The position numbers were made by a program, and so were the translations under genes. Under the pieces are notes generated by a model. That model was not told the DNA's origin. It did no database searches and worked only from the letters and a program-made list of their open reading frames with translations. This document shows positions 46,130 through 47,725 of a DNA stretch of 47,725 nucleotides, one piece after another. Position 1 is the first letter of the stretch; each line of letters starts with the position of its first letter. Source of the stretch: Gallionella sp. (lineage in GTDB: Bacteria > Pseudomonadota > Gammaproteobacteria > Burkholderiales > Gallionellaceae). The stretch is taken from assembly GCA_017880865.1 (NCBI GenBank), contig JADGRL010000022.1, positions 1-47,725 on the forward strand, in the 5' to 3' direction.

Positions 46130-46198
46130 GCCCAACGTGGAGCTAAGGGGCTGCGCGAGGGTTTATTCGCGCAGTCCCGCTTGAGCGCAGGGTTAGAG
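46130..46198 (-). other. Integron attC site 1
   Basis: On the minus strand R'' CTCTAAC (46198-46192) and R' GTTGGGC (46136-46130) flank a 55-base imperfect inverted repeat; the R' matches GTTRRRY. The inner arms CTTGAGC.. and GCTCCACG style sequences are typical. It follows the cassette gene at 46217-46573. Confidence 0.85.
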
Positions 46199-46216
46199 AA
46201 AAGCACTGCCTGATAA

Positions 46217-46573
46217 CTATGGCAACGCATACCAGTTTTTGCGAATACGTTTTGCGGTGGTGTGTTCATACACCAAACTTTCTGACGGGCTATCTGGCGC
46301 ATAGATTAGAGCAATATCATGATTGTCGTGCGGCGAAAATAGCACTGTACGTTCTTTGGGGTTGGTTATGATTAAAACATCAATGAAGTCATCTGACATC
46401 TCTTTTGAAATAGAGCCATTTTCAAGCTCTACGGCAGCATAGGTTTGAGCTTCATCACCCCAAAATAATAGCCATCTCTCAGATGGTGAAAGAAGATAAA
46501 GGTATGCACCACTGGCTAAGGCAAGCAAGAGCAGGCCGAGCAGTGATTTGATGGATGCACTCTTAACGGTCAT
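46217..46573 (-). CDS. Cassette gene A: membrane-anchored hypothetical protein
   Basis: A 118-residue protein with one N-terminal membrane segment (about residues 8-28, IKSLLGLLLLALASGAYLYLL) and a soluble part outside the membrane with no known motif. The ATG lies 10 bases after the R' box of attC 2, and its own attC 1 follows 18 bases after the stop. It is unlike anything I recognise, as is usual for cassette genes. No promoter or strong binding site is seen; expression would rely on upstream transcription. Confidence 0.65.
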   Translation of the reverse strand: MTVKSASIKSLLGLLLLALASGAYLYLLSPSERWLLFWGDEAQTYAAVELENGSISKEMSDDFIDVLIITNPKERTVLFSPHDNHDIALIYAPDSPSESLVYEHTTAKRIRKNWYALP

Positions 46574-46582
46574 TGCTGTTCT

Positions 46583-46673
46583 CTAACGTAGAAGTAAGGG
46601 GCTGCGGCGCTGCAACCGAAAAATAACACAGAAGCATTTAGTTCCGCAGTCCCGCTTGACTGACGGGTTAGAC
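46583..46673 (-). other. Integron attC site 2
   Basis: Minus-strand R'' GTCTAAC (46673-46667) and R' GTTAGAG (46589-46583), the latter off-consensus at its last base. Length 91 bases, with a longer variable terminal structure than the others. Confidence 0.8.
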
Positions 46674-46686
46674 CGAATGGCATGGC

Positions 46687-46980
46687 TCACAACTTAACTC
46701 CATCAACAGCGATAGCCTCAAAGCTTCCGATGCCTTCACGAAGTTTGCGAGCCTCTGAATACTCAGGAGAGTGATAGAACGCCTGCACATCGGATAGCTC
46801 TGGAAATTCTATGGCAACGATGCGACGAGAATCTGCTTGCCCTTCAAGCGTGACTGGGGAACCACCTCTCACTATGAATTTTCCACGGTACTTCTCGACG
46901 ATTGGCGGAGCCGCAAGCTGATAAGCTTTGAGTTGCGCTGGATCGTCTACGGCTATTCTAATGAACATATATGCAGGCAT
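46687..46980 (-). CDS. Cassette gene B: DUF1330 family protein
   Basis: A 97-residue protein of the DUF1330 dimeric alpha/beta-barrel family: YMFIRIAVDDPAQLKAYQLAAPPIVEKYRGKFIVRGG and the end SRRIVAIEFPELSDVQAFYHSPEYSEARKLREG are diagnostic. The family has no settled function. AAGGGAAATCGA precedes the ATG. It is carried with attC 2 as a mobile cassette. The family is common in integron cassettes of environmental bacteria. Confidence 0.88.
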   Translation of the reverse strand: MPAYMFIRIAVDDPAQLKAYQLAAPPIVEKYRGKFIVRGGSPVTLEGQADSRRIVAIEFPELSDVQAFYHSPEYSEARKLREGIGSFEAIAVDGVKL

Positions 46981-47012
46981 TCGATTTCCCTTTTTCCTTG
47001 CTGGTGGTTGAG

Positions 47013-47070
47013 GTCTAACGTTAAATTGAGGGGCAGGCCGCTTCTGTCCCTCTCGAATGTGAGGTTAGAC
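47013..47070 (-). other. Integron attC site 3
   Basis: Minus-strand R'' GTCTAAC (47070-47064) and R' GTTAGAC (47019-47013), both matching the RYYYAAC/GTTRRRY consensus. At 58 bases it is the shortest of the set, with GAGGGGCAG/CTGTCCCTC inner arms. Confidence 0.88.
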
Positions 47071-47071
47071 C

Positions 47072-47578
47072 TCATTGGCGAAAGAGCTCTATGATTTGTG
47101 GATAATCTGGCTTGTACCATGAAGACTCACGCTCCAAGATTGTTGCTGTCGATGGCGTTTCGTCATAATTCAGTGGGTCATTTTTCAGTGTCTGCGTGAG
47201 TCTTGCCCCAGCCGTAAACAACAGCGCTGCCCACTCTTCATTGATTTTTTTATTGTTGTGCGGCCACTTACTTGCCACGGTCAGAATCATTGAGCCGAAG
47301 GAACCTCCGTTCAACGGATCAGCTCCCGCATGGATAAGTTTTGTCCCCAGCGCTTGGCAATTGTGTACGAAGGCCGCATACATGGGATTCCACTCGGCAC
47401 CGTGAAAATAATCACCATATTCAGGATCCTTCATATCCACTACGCGAGATAGTTGTGGGCAGGTCTTGCAGGCTTGATAGTCATCTTTCGAGCAGGTGCG
47501 ATTCTGCGCAAGAGCCAGATTGGCATTGAGCGTAAGTGCAGCCAAAAGGAGAAGTCTGGGGATAGTCACGGTCGTCAT
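47072..47578 (-). CDS. Cassette gene C: exported hypothetical protein
   Basis: A 168-residue protein with a signal peptide (about residues 1-24, cleavage after LALA) and a mature part with several Cys (CSKDDYQACKTCPQLS and NCQALGT) that may form disulfides in the periplasm. No family recognised; the AAFVHNCQALGTKLIHAGADPLNGG stretch resembles an ankyrin-type loop. The start ATG is 9 bases from the R' box of attC 4 (cassette boundary), and attC 3 follows the stop closely. Confidence 0.65.
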   Translation of the reverse strand: MTTVTIPRLLLLAALTLNANLALAQNRTCSKDDYQACKTCPQLSRVVDMKDPEYGDYFHGAEWNPMYAAFVHNCQALGTKLIHAGADPLNGGSFGSMILTVASKWPHNNKKINEEWAALLFTAGARLTQTLKNDPLNYDETPSTATILERESSWYKPDYPQIIELFRQ

Positions 47579-47586
47579 GGTATGAG

Positions 47587-47649
47587 GTCTAACGTGGAGC
47601 TAAGGGGCTGCGCGCCTTTGCGCAGTCCCGCTTGAGCGTAGGGTTAGAT
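47587..47649 (-). other. Integron attC site 4
   Basis: Minus-strand R'' ATCTAAC (47649-47643) and R' GTTAGAC (47593-47587). Its arms are nearly identical to attC 1 (both contain AACGTGGAGCTAAGGGGCTG and GCGCAGTCCCGCTTGAGCG), differing mainly in the loop. Confidence 0.88.
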
Positions 47650-47725
47650 GCGCTCTCGATTGATGCGATGGAATTGAATGCAGAATTAAAATCACTACCG
47701 TTTTTTACTTCCGCGATCAGGCGCT
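47589..47725 (-). CDS. Cassette gene D, C-terminal part only (runs off window)
   Basis: An open minus-strand frame enters from the right edge (RLIAEVKNGSDFNSAFN ...) and continues through attC 4 as NPTLKRDCAKARSPLAPR to a TAG inside the R' box. Translation through the attC is common for cassette genes and gives this stereotyped tail. About 45 residues are visible; function unknown. Confidence 0.45.
   Translation of the reverse strand, partial: RLIAEVKNGSDFNSAFNSIASIESASNPTLKRDCAKARSPLAPR

Larger units (their letters stand above)
46130..47725 (-). mobile_element. Integron gene-cassette array (open at the right edge)
   Basis: Four attC sites at about 430-570-base spacing separate single minus-strand genes. 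All attC sites point the same way, so the array reads from right to left and its attI and integrase should be beyond 47725, or the array is an integrase-less cluster. The left end is the R' box at 46136-46130. No phage- or transposon-type gene is visible inside the array. Cassette sizes and promoterless tight starts (ATG 10-30 bases from R') are typical. Confidence 0.85.

Noticed and set aside
1..47725. CRISPR array
   Set aside because: No regularly spaced identical repeats of 25-40 bases with unique spacers were seen; the only regular repeats are in coding sequence (cyclase coiled coil, fimV) or are attC sites.

Overview
The window is chromosomal DNA from a betaproteobacterium. The gene order recA-recX, purF-cvpA-SPOR protein-folC, accD-trpA-trpB-trpF-truA-(CbiQ-like)-fimV-asd-leuB-leuD-leuC, a complete System I cytochrome c maturation operon, and fabI beside ppiD fits the Nitrosomonadales. 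The family Gallionellaceae is my best guess. This rests on remembered synteny and protein style, not on a search.

Layout. Positions 1-1252 hold two genes that do not belong to the core block: a truncated ORF and an HNH-like nuclease. Positions 1295-21797 are one long, almost gapless minus-strand run of housekeeping genes for recombination, methionine, purine, folate, fatty acid, tryptophan, tRNA modification, polar/pilus assembly, and lysine/threonine and leucine synthesis. Many start codons are GTG or TTG and lie inside the upstream gene's 3' end, so I moved several starts away from the longest ORF. Positions 22013-26618 are more mixed: an HD-domain protein, an outer-membrane MipA-like protein, an MFS carrier, a bacteriohemerythrin and a DUF2164 protein. 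The hemerythrin sits between two decayed copies of the 5' end of uvrB.

Positions 26732-31641 hold a PLP aminotransferase converging on a very large single-pass protein. That protein joins a class III nucleotide cyclase, a repetitive coiled coil and a periplasmic AsmA-like domain. About 140 bases dense in hairpins lie between the two genes. A tRNA-Asn gene with its own promoter and terminator follows. Then comes the full ccmABCDEFGHI operon (39218 down to 32205, minus strand), in which apocytochrome reduction (CcmG, CcmH), heme export and chaperoning (CcmA-E) and ligation (CcmF, CcmH, CcmI) are co-transcribed. fabI and ppiD converge on a perfect hairpin terminator.

From about 42364 to the right edge the sequence becomes accessory. 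It opens with an 18-base fragment matching the 3' end of a tRNA (probably tRNA-Asp), still followed by a tRNA-type terminator. After this come an ISL3-type transposase, a HEPN/nucleotidyltransferase pair with an inverted-repeat operator, an antibiotic-biosynthesis-monooxygenase-like gene, a second nucleotidyltransferase, and an integron cassette array with four attC sites and minus-strand cassette genes. The integrase is not in the window; cassette orientation places it to the right.

The observations I would follow first are the cyclase-AsmA fusion protein, the tRNA-bounded accessory region with its integron cassettes, the duplicated uvrB remnants around the hemerythrin gene, and a 50-base hairpin repeat found once between recA and recX and once inside the fimV reading frame.
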